Made by a program: the position numbers and the translations under genes
Shown: one piece after another, positions 49,267-60,000 of the stretch
How the letters are laid out: every line of letters begins with the position of its first letter
How positions within the stretch are numbered: the first letter of the stretch is position 1
The notes under the pieces: model-generated
The model's database searches: none
The model's input: only the letters and a program-made list of their open reading frames with translations
What the model was told of the DNA's origin: nothing
NCBI RefSeq assembly: GCF_000143415.4
Contig: NW_003314268.1
Span: 3,680,378 to 3,740,377 of the forward strand
DNA: 60,000 nucleotides
DNA from: Selaginella moellendorffii
Taxonomy: Eukaryota > Streptophyta > Lycopodiopsida > Selaginellales > Selaginellaceae
Direction of reading: 5' to 3'

Positions 49267-49671
49267 ATGTTAAAGTTACATCTTCAAATTTCTATATGTA
49301 TTTTATTGATATTTAATTTTTCTTTTATCACAACTAAATCAACATTTCAGTGGGATGAGATTATGATATATCATCTTAATTACTACTTTAATAAATATGG
49401 AAAAGATGTAAATGTGTTTATATATAAGAAAGATTTTGAATTTAAAAATAAAACGGAACCAAATCCTTTATTAGAAAATTTAGATTTCAAAATAGGTGGT
49501 GATCCTTATGAAGTTATAGTTTTTCCAGGAGAAGCTATGTATAAGACAAATGATGAATATGGTTGGCAAATTTGGTCTTTTATAGGATGTTTTTATCATA
49601 CTCATGAATATCCAAACTATGTAGAGTTTTATGAATTTAAATCTATATGTGGTAAAAATGAGAATAACTAA
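49267..49671 (+). CDS. Putative small secreted protein in AT-rich DNA
   Basis: A 134-codon frame with an ATG in AT-rich context. Residues 1-24 (LQISICILLIFNFSFITTKS) look like a signal peptide. The mature part (about 110 residues) has two Cys and aromatic-rich phrases (GWQIWSFIGCFYHTHEYP). Codons are extremely AT-rich, unlike the gene island, but match the local base composition. In sequence this AT-rich a 134-codon frame with a coherent signal peptide is unlikely by chance. The layout (small, secreted, late Cys) distantly recalls plant self-incompatibility S1-like proteins, but I cannot match the family's motifs. It could also be a decayed or orphan gene. Confidence 0.4.
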   Translation: MLKLHLQISICILLIFNFSFITTKSTFQWDEIMIYHLNYYFNKYGKDVNVFIYKKDFEFKNKTEPNPLLENLDFKIGGDPYEVIVFPGEAMYKTNDEYGWQIWSFIGCFYHTHEYPNYVEFYEFKSICGKNENN

Positions 49672-49679
49672 AGTGATTT

Positions 49680-51400
49680 TCTTACTATCAATTTATATTA
49701 GCTTTTAAGATAATAGATACAATTTTTCAATATAATATAAATTATAGTGTTTTCAAATTAACAAGAAAATAAAAAAAACGAGAATATTTTTAAAAAAATA
49801 TATATAAATCTAACTATGCTAGGATATATCCTTATTTCTTTGTTATAATGACGCTTAGCATAATTCCTTTATTAGTATAGACTAAATCTTTTGTAATTTT
49901 ATATTTCTGTCATTTATTTATACATGATTATACTAAAATTATATTTTTCCTCACTTAACAGAATTTTTATTAATTTATTGTTAATAACAAATAAAAATAA
50001 TGTTTTTAAAAAGAATCAGAATTTTTCATATAAATATTTCTCTAATGATATTAGTATTTCAAATATTTTACACTTTCTATTTAATGTGGTTATAACAAAT
50101 CAATGTTTTTTAAGATTATAGTATTTATTGAGGATAAATATTTATAATTTTAAAAACATATAATTAAATATATGAAACATTTTTAATAATTAAGAATATA
50201 AATTTTATTAATTATGTATTTTATTACATTATATAAAAATATACTATGAAAGGAATCTAGATTATTCTTATATTTCTAAATATTCACTTATTGAAAAAAA
50301 TTAAGAAATTTTCATCCATTTTAAACTAAAATTAAAATACTATACTTTTAGAGGTAATTTACATTTTGTTAGTTATTTTACAATTTGAAAAAATATCATA
50401 CAGGTAAATTGTTTTTAAAATTTTATTATAGATTATGTAAATCAATTTTTTATTAAATATGGATTAGTTAGGAATTTATTTATATATAAAAATAATTTTG
50501 TATTAAATGAAAATCAATTGAGTACTAGTAAGTTCAAATTCAAATATATGTATTATGAAGTACTGATTTTCTGTGATTCAGCATGTATAAAAGTAATAAT
50601 GATAATTTAATCATTTCTAGAATGTTATGATTAAATTTCCTTGAGCTAATAAATTTCATTCTTTTATCACTCACTCATTTTTAATTTCCACTTGATGACC
50701 CTTGTAGGGAAAATGAAGTCCTCTACCATATGGGATGTTTGCCAAGTTGAAGGATAGGCAAGATTTAAAGGAGATTCAAGTTAGTCTTTGCTAAGAGGTC
50801 CCTCAAATGTAGCTCCTAAGGTCCAATGACACTAGTGTTTCCTCACTCTTACATTGATGTAAAGAAGTTTGTGGCAGTTATTATTACTAGTGCAAAGAAG
50901 GCATAAGAATTGGATATAACCACATCCATCTAATACTATCACTGTTAATTTCATATTGTTATCAAGAATATATGTTTTCATCTCCTACTTTATGTAGGCC
51001 TAGAATATGATTCCAGATATATGGGATGAATTAATCTCATCTTATAGTAATTGTTCAAACATTATTCTTGCAAGAGAAATTTTCACCAGATGCCTTCAAT
51101 TGATAAAAATTAAATAAAGTAAAAATCATTAAAGTAAAAAATAATTATTAATTAATTAATAAAATTTAAAATTTAAAATAAAAAAATGTCTATAGAAGAC
51201 TAGATATTGCCGAGAATAAGATACTCAGTTGGCAGAGATCTATATGTTATCAATAAAAAATAGACACCTCCTATAGGATCTTTTATTGGAAGCATTTGAA
51301 TGTATGTAGGTATTCTAGCACCAATTGTGATATTTATTGTCTATATATAGTAAGTATCAAATCTAAAAAAACACATTTGAAAGTAGAAAACACTTTACAA
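49680..51400. other. AT-rich gene-free stretch
   Basis: Only short low-complexity frames (for example 49924-50121). No repeats with clear ends are seen. Confidence 0.5.
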
Positions 51401-51404
51401 TATC

Positions 51405-51556
51405 CTCATAATCACTATTCCAAACCCATATTAGATGAAAAGACTATACCCAACCCAAAACCTTTAACCAATTGGAAAAGATGTATTTTTGCTTATGGAT
51501 TCTTTCTTTTTATATATCAACCTTTATAAATTAGTTGTTTTTTATTGCTTACACAT
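51405..51556 (-). mobile_element. Solo TRIM LTR remnant
   Basis: CACTATTCCAAACCCATATTAG, CCTTTAACCAATTGGAAAAG, TGCTTATGGATTCTTTC, ATATATCAACCTTTATAAA and the end TTGCTTACA follow the order of the Cassandra-like LTRs. Only the right two thirds are present. Confidence 0.5.
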
Positions 51557-51559
51557 AAG

Positions 51560-52980
51560 AGGTGAACTTTGCTCTAATATTCTTAACAGAATGTGGCTTG
51601 TTTGTTAACTTGATCTGGCCATTGGCAGCCATTAAATTGACTCAGTTGACAATTTCCAAGTTTTGGAGAACCTAGCTAGCAACTCTCATCCTCTAATAAC
51701 AGTATTCCATGTATTTATTAATGGTCTCACCCATAACTTGTTAAAGGAATTCCTAGGCATAGATTCACCCATTCCCTCCACACATTGCACTCACTAGGTT
51801 AACATTTGGCTTGCTTATTCTGGGTGGGAATGTAGTTGTGCTACATGAGAACTCCTTCTAGATCAAAGCTATAAAACAATCACTTTAGCTCTATTGTGTA
51901 TTTTCTTCTAATATACATGATTTATTCTACATCATTCCAACCTCAAAGTTGCACATAATTGTAAGTTCACATCCTAACAAACTACAAATTGTACACCAAG
52001 TCCAAGAATTAATAAAACTCAGGTTGAAAAGCACAGGTATACATATATTGCTTGGGACTCTTCTCCCCAAGAACCTAACATGCCAAAATAAACATGCCAA
52101 ACATGCCAAACTAAACATGGAGTTAGCAATCTAAACTATTGTCCCACTACCAAGCAATGCCCAATAATTCATTGTGATCATTGGCACTCTTTTCAATAGA
52201 GCACTGGAATGTGATCACTAGCACTCTCTTCATAGAGCCAATGCCTTAATGTGTGTGTGTGTTTATATATATATAGTGTATATGTGTATAAATCAAATTG
52301 AAGTTTTATAATTTATTTTTAAGATTGTCTCTCTTGATATTAGTCACACATATGGAACTTGACACTAGGTGATGGTATATCGAAGGTGGTACTGCACAAG
52401 TGGTTAGATTCAGGTTGGTTTAGTCTTATATGTGTGTAACTCCATGATCAAATCTTCAATTGTTAAAAAAAAAGATTAGTCAATTTTAACAATAGGAGTA
52501 TATATTATATTTTTATATGTAGCATTAGTTATTTATAATATAACTCCTAAACCAAGATAATGTATGTATTAAAAGTAATGTTTTAAAATATTTTTCTAAC
52601 TAAAATATAGTTTATTAGTACATAATACTATGGAATATAATATTTGAATTTATAGTTTGTATCTATATATAATAAAAATATTTATTAGTAAATATTCTTT
52701 TTTTTGATAAAGTATTAATATAAGTTTTTGCATGTAAATTATAATTTAAATATAGCATAGAGCTAATATTATTTATTCTTATTAAAAAATCCGTTTTTAC
52801 CTTTTCTGAATCAGATATTGTTTTTAATATATTCATATCTTTAAATAATACTTTACATATAATATTTTATTAAAAATATATATTCTTATTTCTTAATAAA
52901 TATTAATTACCTTGGAATAAATTATATTCTATTATATTCAAAATAGAAAATTATTTGTTTTTATTCACCTCTAGTCTACT
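51560..52980. other. Non-coding AT-rich stretch
   Basis: A TG/TA simple repeat lies at 52250-52290. 52480-52960 is extremely AT-rich. No gene is seen. Confidence 0.5.
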
Positions 52981-52989
52981 ACTATAAAG

Positions 52990-53870
52990 AGTATGAGCAC
53001 AAGGATGTTCACAGTTCATGCAAAGTCTAGCATCATCCCTTGTCACCAAAGCACTCATCAAAGGTATACTCCCATGTGTGTAGGAATTCCTCTGCCTGCA
53101 GACTAGACAGCTCCACATGGCTTAATCAGTTAGTATCGCTCCAGGCCACAATGCATCCTTCACAGTGAGCAGGACATGCTGTGAGAGAGCTCACATCCTA
53201 GATCAATGAATGGGCAAGCTACTCTAGAAGTGGCCAATTTTCCAATGATCAGGTGGATTTTCTGTAGAATCATCCAATCTCTACCCCTTGTGGGATCTTC
53301 CAGGGGATTCTTTGAAGTGTGCAGCAGGTGTGCAGCAAGCTCACATTTCATGGCACATGAATGATCCTTAAAAGATGGATTGGTATGACGTGGTTACATG
53401 CATAAGTGGATTTCTTTAATAACCATGGAGGAGCTGAATGGTTCTAAGATCCCTAAGTTAGTTTTTTCGTATTTTACTTACATCTTTCTTGAAGCTATTC
53501 CAAATGTATATCTCACAATCTTGAGAAGAGTAAAAACTATTTCTTTGTTTCTCATATAACTCTTCTAGATTGCATCAGCAGGCTTGAAAGCTATGCACAA
53601 TCCTGGTCCATTCAAGGTTTTGAGGCTAAGTTCCAGACAAAGCCATCCAGAAAGCAGATTTGGTAGTAGACAAGTGTCTACTTGGTCACAAGATCAAGAA
53701 ATTTGCCAGGTTGATGGAATTCCAGTTTTGTTTGGTTGGGAAGACTCCTCCACTTGGCAATGGTGGATCTATTCTTCATTAGGCTTTCTCTCTTTGGATC
53801 CATCCTTCCATGATAAGAATTGTTGTGTTATTCTTATTGTGCTTTAGTGTGTTCAGCATTGTTTAGCAGT
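52990..53870. other. Patch of less AT-rich DNA, possible transposon relic
   Basis: GC content is higher than in the surroundings. Open frames of 63-87 codons lie on both strands (53160-53351 minus; 53584-53847 plus, with WSQDQEICQVDGIPVLFGWE). Neither matches a family I know and both lack support. Composition suggests a separate insertion. Confidence 0.3.
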
Positions 53871-53879
53871 AGGATAGTA

Positions 53880-55230
53880 AATAGGATTGAAACAATCAGG
53901 GGGTTACTGAGTTTTATTTGTGATTTTTTGGGCTTTAAAAAAATTTCTAATATGACTTAAATAATTTAATTGGGCAGTATCAAGAGCTTCTTGGGTCTAT
54001 GAAGACAGATTACTGTCAAGATACTTGGAAATTCTTGCAATGTGTAGTGCTGCTGGTGAAGATCTTCACTTTGCTTGCAAGAGATAACTAAAACTTTTAA
54101 CAACTGATTCTTAATTAGGAATGTTAAAACCTTTGCATATTGGGATTTTAGGGACTATAATCAACCTACACAACCTTAGTGGGCTTTATGCACAACTTGG
54201 GATAAGGTATGAACTACAAATATAGTTTATTAATACAATTTTAAAATTTGTAGTGTAAGATATATATTAGTAATCTATAATAATAAAGAGGAACTTTCTA
54301 GGCTGCTGGATCCAACATCCGATGAAAGGTAACTGTCAAAAGGTTATTTATTTAACTATATCTTGCTAAAATGTTTTGATAAAGTTTTATCTTGGCCAAT
54401 AACTATTTGGTAGAACTACCCTTTACCAAAGGAACCCCAATGGAAATAGAGTTGGCATATTCTGGATATGGTTGGATTCATATGCTTGTATCGAATATTA
54501 ATAGAGGTGCCGAAGCACTTGTAATGAATTATAGAACATGATATTATGAGGCAACTAAGTAAAGTTTGGAATAATTGGTTGGAATAGTGCAAGTTAACTT
54601 CTTGAGACTTCTTGGCTAGATAAGAAGGAGGCTAAATACATCCCTTCAGGGATTTTGTGCTTATATTGCAATATAGTGAGTCAGCATTAATCAGAAAAGC
54701 TCATTGCCTAGGAAGTTTATCACTAAAATATATAAGCATCTTAAAAATATTAAAGAGGTTTTTTTTAGGTGTTATGAGGGCATTAGATAAAGCCCAAAAG
54801 ACTAAATCTTTAGAAAATAGATGTAATATCCAAAGTTGATAAAGCTAGAGACAGGGTAAGTTTTTCTATCCTAAGAGGATAAGTCTATAAATATTTTGGC
54901 ACGACTAACAATGAGTATAAGAACCTATGAGTAACAAATGTTAATTTTAGTATATGGGATTACAAGGTAAGCATATCTAAATTGAGAAACCACTCGCTAA
55001 GTGATTAAATAAGTTTATCCCTAATAAGACATGTAGAAAGTGCAAAGTTACCTCCTCATAGAAGAGAGTAATTGAAGAAAACGTATAAAGCTAAAAGCAA
55101 GTAGTAAAAGGATAAAATCAAACCATAATATTTGAGAGTCATAACCTAAATTAGTTATGCAAATTGAGAGTGGGAAATTAATTGAGTGCTTGAGGGTGTT
55201 GCTACTTGCAACCATAGTGCTCTGGAAAGT
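53880..55230. other. Non-coding stretch
   Basis: No coding frame beyond 60 codons and no recognisable element. Confidence 0.45.
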
Positions 55231-55235
55231 CTAAC

Positions 55236-55332
55236 GTATAGAATTGTTCATATTAGACTAAAGGGCAAGTAAGAAATTTGTGAAAAGAGAACTTCCTACT
55301 TGCCCTCTAGTCTAATATAAACAATTCCATAC
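55236..55332 (-). repeat. Near-perfect fold-back, 40-bp arms and 17-base loop
   Basis: Arms 55236-55275 and 55293-55332 are reverse complements at 36 of 40 positions. All four differences are A/G or C/T changes of the kind that become G:U pairs in a minus-strand transcript, so such an RNA would form a 40-base-pair stem with no mismatch. It may be a MITE-like element or a small-RNA hairpin. Confidence 0.8.
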
Positions 55333-55469
55333 TTTGGCAAGCTAAAAGATGAAGTCCCTTTAATGTTCCTAAAAGTAATTATAGATAGGTGTAAGGAACT
55401 AGCTCCTTGAGGTGGCATAGGCTAAAGGATCTTTCAAACCAAGACCAGAATGATAAAAAGTTCATTGGA

Positions 55470-55712
55470 TGAGACTGAGTTTGTGATTGAGTCCAAGACT
55501 AACTTCGAGATTGAGTTCAAGACCAAGTTCAAGACTGAGTCCAAGATCGAGTCTAAGACCAACTTTGTGACCAAGTTTGAGACTGACTCCAAGACCGAGT
55601 CCAAAACCAACTCCTAGACTGAGTTTGAGATTGAGTTCGAGACCGAGTTTGAGACCGAGTCCAAGATCGAGTTTGAGACTGAGTCTGAGACCCAGTCTGA
55701 GATCTGAGATTA
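55470..55712. repeat. Degenerate minisatellite with 12-base (2 x 6) period
   Basis: About 20 tandem units of the type GAGACTGAGTCC / AAGACCGAGTTC, each two hexamers, with frequent A/G and C/T changes. It is translatable in several frames (Arg/Ser/Pro repeats), which makes spurious open frames such as 55577-55765. Confidence 0.9.
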
Positions 55713-55794
55713 GGTGTAGCGCACTTGAATTTGGAGCTGAACTCCAAGCTCATTACACTATGTAATGAGGGTCTAGTACACTTTTAATCTTATG

Positions 55795-58165
55795 AGTACT
55801 AACTCCCCATATCCAGCACCTACATGCAAAATGGTGTCAGATGGTATCTGGCACAATTTTGGTATACTGGTGGCCTAATGCAAGGAGGAGGGTACCCCAC
55901 TGACTAAAACAGTGTGGAGTTTGGGCTTAGACCCAAACTAGATATAAAACAAGGAGAAACACAGCTCAACTAGAGTTAAATTAATGTCTCAAGTGATCGA
56001 ACATACATTTCAACCATTATCTCTACTATACATGTGGAACCCCCTATATCCCCCCCTCCTTGTAGCACATGTGGTTTTTACCTTTTATCCTATGGTGTTT
56101 TACCATAGAATAACCACGAAGTGGAACTTAAACCCTCCATGTGCCACGTGCCACATGCCATGTGTCCAAAGGACAGTGGTATGGAACCCGAGTTTTAGGG
56201 TCTTGGGCCACTGAATGAAAGAACAGTGTTAAACTCTCAAGCTTGGAGCCAAGGAGTGATGGAACCAGACCACGGAGCAACTTTCGAGTATATATCCCAA
56301 AGAGCAAATGGACAGGAACATAGAGTGACTTGGAACAATTCTAGAGCATTCAACATCCCAATGCCAAGACCAATATGCAAAACGGAGCCAAATAGAGTCT
56401 AGCGCTATTTTAGCATATCGGTGGCCTAACACAAGGATATGGGTACTCCACCACCTAGTATAGTGTAAAGCTTGGGCTTAGACCCAAGCTAGACATAGAA
56501 CAAGGACAAATACGCAAGTGAGAGCTAAATTATACCTTAGGTTGGTTGGCCATAATCTACCCATTATCCTTATTATATATTTGGAACCCCTATATCTCCC
56601 CCCCCCCCACCCCCCCGAGGAACACATGCTTTGGGCTTTCACCCCAAGCCTCTTTTAGTACTAGGAGTTAATCTTTGGGATAAACTCAAAATTTACTAAA
56701 TATGGAATGTCCCTAAATTGTGAATTTGGACACGGGATGAACACCATTGTGTTCAAGACAATCTTTACATTCCGTAAATATGCCAAATGAGAAAATCTAG
56801 ACACTATTTATAAGTAGCATTTATGACCGAAATGAGACTAACACAAAGGGTATAATAATAAGGGTGTTTGGCAGACACGGTAAGCTATCTGTAAGCTCCT
56901 GAGTTTGGACTTCCTGGAGGGTCACCCAACCTAGTACTATTCAAACCCAAGGATGCTTTACTCCAAGTATCCCAAGACCCTTAACCGATTAGAAAAGGGG
57001 GTGCACTTTTGTTCATGGGCTTTTTCCTTCTATATTTGAACCCCAATGGATTTTCTCTCGAGTCATTCTCTTTGGTTGCTTACAATCCACCATGCTTCCC
57101 TACAAGTTCATGCCCTTGTGAACGGAAGCTGAGAGCCGCAGTTCTCCCGAGAGCCTCACTCTCTTGACACCCTACCCTTCGGGTCGAGCCCAGTAGGAGC
57201 AAATTGGACCAACCAGATGTCAATCAACATGTGGTGTGATTCCCTAGCCAACCAACAGAGTCGGACCCGAGACCACTCTAATACCAAATGTAAGCTTCTG
57301 AGTTTGGACTTCCCAGGAAGTCACCCAGCTTAGTACTATTCAAACCCAAGGATGCTTAACCCCAAATATCCCAAGACCCTTAACCGATTGGAAAAGGGGG
57401 TGCACTCTTGTTCATAGGCCCTTTCCCTCTATATTTGAACCCCATGGATCTTCTTTCGAGTCATTCTCTTTGGTTTCTTACACTATCATCCAGTGATATT
57501 GAGGGACTAGTCTCAATACGCAAGGGTTCTTGTCACTAGCTAGTGCAAAATATAACGAGACAGGAACTCTTTACTAGGCTCAATATGCTTAGCTAATAAT
57601 ATGTAGGAATTTCATCCTTATGCTCGTCTAGTTTAAGTACACTCAAAATGCCCAGTTAACTCCACTAACACAAGAGGGACTAATAAAGGGTATAAAAATA
57701 CTGACCTCCTGCCGTCGTGGTAGTAAGGAAAGAGTATTCGTAAGGACTAGCCGATAGGTAACTTTCGATACCGGAATTCATTTTCGGGACACCCCCCCCC
57801 CCCCCCCCCATAGGGAAGATCGACGTCCTCGTCGATGCATACTCCAGTTTAGACTACCGGTAAGGAAACAACTCTAGAAAAAGTTCATAGCGAGCACACT
57901 ATGTGAGAAATGCACCAACTTAAATGAGTTAGGGTAACCTCTTTGTTTAACGCAGATGCACTACCAACTCAAATAAGTTCCGGCCGTCGCTAACAAGGAA
58001 ATGACCAACAGAGTCAGCCACCCTTGCTGCTCTGGGTGTCACCCAACTTACAAAAGTGTGATATACCCTTGTCTGTAGAGATATAGAGAGAGAAGCCAAA
58101 GGCCCTAACCCTCATAAGCAAAGAAACCAAACCCGTCGGTAAGGTTTAGATAGACTACTATAAAC
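55795..58165 (+). repeat. Large non-coding repeat, forward copy 3, split by a TRIM insertion
   Basis: A partial unit (55795-56050) is followed by a longer copy from about 56060 that is colinear with 39270-40760. It is interrupted at 56890-57482 by the Cassandra-like element and resumes at 57483 with ATCATCCAGTGATATTGAGG. C-runs at 56601-56618 and 57786-57810 sit at positions homologous to shorter C-rich stretches in other copies. Confidence 0.7.
56890..57482 (-). mobile_element. Cassandra-like TRIM, complete, with 5S-rRNA-like LTRs
   Basis: LTR 56890-57084 (195 bases) and LTR 57289-57482 (194 bases) both run TGTAAG...TTACA and are highly alike. The internal part is 204 bases with no coding capacity. 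Target duplication CTATC is present at 56885-56889 and 57483-57487. On the minus strand the 5' LTR is 57482-57289, followed after two bases by TGGTATTAGAG (57286-57276), close to the plant tRNA-iMet primer site. The LTR stretch 57361-57307 (minus) matches the 3' half of plant 5S rRNA, including GGTTAAGC, AGTACTA, GGGTGAC and TCCTGGGAAGTCC, the region of the internal Pol III promoter. Cassandra TRIMs are defined by this trait. The element depends on other retrotransposons for movement. Confidence 0.85.
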
Positions 58166-58169
58166 AGGC

Positions 58170-58258
58170 TGTAAGCAACTAAAGGGAACGACTTGAAAGA
58201 CGATCCATAAGGGTTTAAATATAGAGGGAAAGGGCCCATGAATAAAAGTGCACCCCTT
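58170..58258 (+). mobile_element. Truncated TRIM LTR in opposite orientation
   Basis: TGTAAGCAACTAAAGGG... through GATCCATAAGGGTTTAAATA and AGAGGGAAAGGGCCCATGAA to GTGCACCCCTT equals the first 90 bases of the LTR, read on the plus strand. It is cut exactly where sequence like 41560-41700 begins, so a deletion or rearrangement junction lies near 58258. Confidence 0.7.
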
Positions 58259-58560
58259 CCACCATCTCGAAGAATGGCACATCATTCTACATCAACAACA
58301 ACCAAGCAAATCTTTTAATAAGAATAATCAACTATCCCAAGATGATAGTCAATCATCACCAATGATTGCTAAATGCAAAAGCTAACTTCAACCTCGAAGC
58401 TAATGAGCTAAACTGTCTTCATTGAGACTAATAAAACTCAATATCAATCCTATGGAAAGACATCTCATTTCACGTGAATCTGAATATTAACAATATCAAC
58501 GACAAAACATTATTTTAATGCCATCAACACCAGAACAAAACTAGAAGAAAGCAAGAGGTC
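58259..58560. repeat. Internally deleted copy of the 41.5-42.5 kb sequence
   Basis: 58262-58410 matches about 41560-41700 (GAAGAATG.CA.ATCATTC, GATGATAGTCAATCATCACCAATGATT). 58420-58555 matches about 42335-42460 (GAGACTAATAAAACTCAATAT, GACATCTCATTTCAC, GCCATCAACACCAGAACAAA). About 630 bases between them are absent here. Confidence 0.65.
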
Positions 58561-59720
58561 AATATTGCTGGACCTTTTATCAGTCCCTTTTGTGTTAGTG
58601 GAGTTAACTGGGCATTTTGAGTGTACTTAGACCTGACGAGCATTTGGGACTGAAATGAAACTAACACAAAGGGCATGATAGCAAGGGTGTTTGGAAGACA
58701 TGGTAAGTTATCATCCAGCGATATTGAGGGACTAATCTCAATATGCAAGGGTTCTTGTCACTAGCTAGTGCAAAACATAACAAGACGGGAACTCCTTCTT
58801 AGGCTAAATATGCTTAGTTAATAACATGTAAAAATTCTATCCTTATGCTCGTTCGGTTTAAGTACACTCAAAATGCCCAGTTAACTCCACTAACACAAGA
58901 GGGACTGATAAAGGGTCTAGTAATACCGATCTCTTGCCATCATTGCAGTAAGGAAAGAGTGTTCGTAATGACTAGTCGACAGATAACTTTCAATACCGAA
59001 GTCACATTCGTGACATTTTCCCCTCCCCCCTCTCCCCTTGAGGAACACATGTTTTGAGCTTTCACCCCTAGCTTCCCTTAGTACCAGGAGTTAGTTTTTG
59101 GGACAAGTGTGAAAACTTACTAAATATGGAATTGTGCTAGCTCGCAAATTAGGGAGCAGAAACAACACCATAGGGTTCAGAACACTCTCTACATTCAGTA
59201 AATATGCCTCTAGACACTTACCATAAATAGCATATAGATCTGGAATGGAACAAATACATAAGGCATAATAGCAAGGGTGTCTGACAGACATGGTAAGCTA
59301 CCATATAATAATATTAAGGGACTAGACTCAATATTGTGGAGGTTCCCAAAGTTAGTAAGTGCATGTCAATGAATGAGTTTCTCTAACTAAGTCAAGTATG
59401 TTTGACTAATAATATTTAGAAATTTTGTCCTTATACTCATCTAGTCAAATCCACATGTGATAACTAGTTTCTCAACTAGCTTGGGTGGAGACTATAAAGG
59501 GAACCAGTAATACCAACCTCTTGCCAATGTGGCAATATGGAGAAAGTGTTCGTAAGGATTAGTCGACAAGTACCTTTCAATACCTAAAGTCACATTTGTG
59601 ACATTCACCCCCCCTTAGGGAAGATTGACATCCTCATTGATGCATACCCAAGTCTAGCAAACCGTCAAGGAAACAACTCTGAAAGTTAATGGAAAGCACA
59701 CTATGTGGGAAACACATGAA
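58560..59720 (+). repeat. Large non-coding repeat, forward copy 4
   Basis: GGTAAGTTATCATCCAGCGA at about 58703 is again an uninterrupted form of the TRIM target. GGGACTAATCTCAATATGC, CACTAGCTAGTGCAAAA and AAAATGCCCAGTTAACTCCA follow. A second partial unit begins at about 59035 (GAGGAACACATG) and repeats the order up to 59720. Confidence 0.65.
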
Positions 59721-60000
59721 TTTATTTATATGACCACATCCCTTTTCAAAAATGAGTCAATGAGAGAGAGGTGGGGACTTGTGATCAATCTATACTAGTT
59801 ATCCCTATGGTTATAGATTGTACCCATGCACTGAAGTGCTGAAGTCATCCTACACAAACTGACCCAAGAACTAACAAATGAGATAAATGAAACTTTGATT
59901 TGATAGAAATATATTACTTTATTTATTTGCAATATTTATTATAATATTTACAAAAGTTATTCTTTATTACAATTCTCATACTCTGTGACAAACTCACGGG
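59720..60000. other. Non-coding end of window
   Basis: AT-rich, no open frame; probably still the repeat domain. Confidence 0.4.

Noticed and set aside
53584-53847. 87-codon open frame as a gene
   Set aside because: No motif, no clear context, and it ends in low-complexity hydrophobic residues; kept only as part of a possible transposon relic.
55577-55765. Arg/Ser/Pro-rich repeat protein, or a CRISPR-like array
   Set aside because: It is a degenerate 12-base minisatellite with no spacers, in a plant genome; the frames are by-products of the period.
57300-57365. A 5S rRNA gene
   Set aside because: Only about half of the 5S length is recognisable and it lies inside terminal repeats of a TRIM; it is 5S-derived, not a gene.

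Overview
This is a 60 kb piece of a plant nuclear genome. It fits a lycophyte, most likely Selaginella (S. moellendorffii type). Reasons: nearly all introns are 45-75 bp; intron-poor PPR genes without a DYW domain sit between housekeeping genes; photosynthesis genes (PSB28, a photosystem II core phosphatase) lie near a flagellar dynein-regulatory-complex-like gene, as expected of a land plant with swimming sperm; and a phage-type organellar RNA polymerase is present. The species is inferred from these traits, not from a database search.

Layout. (1) 1-9.2 kb is gene debris: an eroded AAA/STAND-like ATPase (minus strand, 1-1.2 kb); a P-loop NTPase of the RHS/Crinkler type in two tail-to-tail copies (3.6-5.15 kb) with a 100-N assembly gap inside one copy; AT-rich spacer; and a duplicated block carrying a broken initiator tRNA-Met. 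The intact initiator tRNA is at 9286-9357. (2) 9.4-35.5 kb is a dense gene island. In order: DRC8/EFCAB2-like EF-hand protein (+), peroxisomal multifunctional beta-oxidation protein MFP/AIM1 (-), tRNA-Leu(CAG) (-), FAHD1-like acylpyruvase (+), PPR protein (-), DUF936 protein (+), PBCP-type PP2C (+), RPOT organellar RNA polymerase (+), calreticulin (+), two tandem paralogues of an unrecognised secreted protein (+), a 3' remnant of an NFD4-like transporter (-), a second PPR gene (-) and PSB28 (-). I rebuilt exon structures by hand from GT/GC-AG sites and reading phase; the reconstructions close in frame at lengths usual for the families. (3) 35.5-60 kb is AT-rich and almost gene-free. It holds copies, in both orientations, of a large non-coding repeat and a small family of terminal-repeat elements (Cassandra-like TRIMs) whose LTRs contain a stretch like 5S rRNA. 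The best copy (56890-57482) has TG..CA ends, a 5-bp target duplication, a tRNA-Met-like primer site and related empty sites elsewhere in the window.

How the genes relate. There is no operon-like system. Shared themes are organelle function (RPOT, PSB28, PBCP, PPRs, peroxisomal MFP) and ER folding (calreticulin). The most notable signals are: a perfect CCAAT-N9-CCACG ER-stress element about 140 bp upstream of calreticulin; the 5S-bearing TRIM family; a 40-bp fold-back whose minus-strand RNA would pair at every position; the tandem secreted family; three GC-AG introns; and the tail-to-tail NTPase copies.
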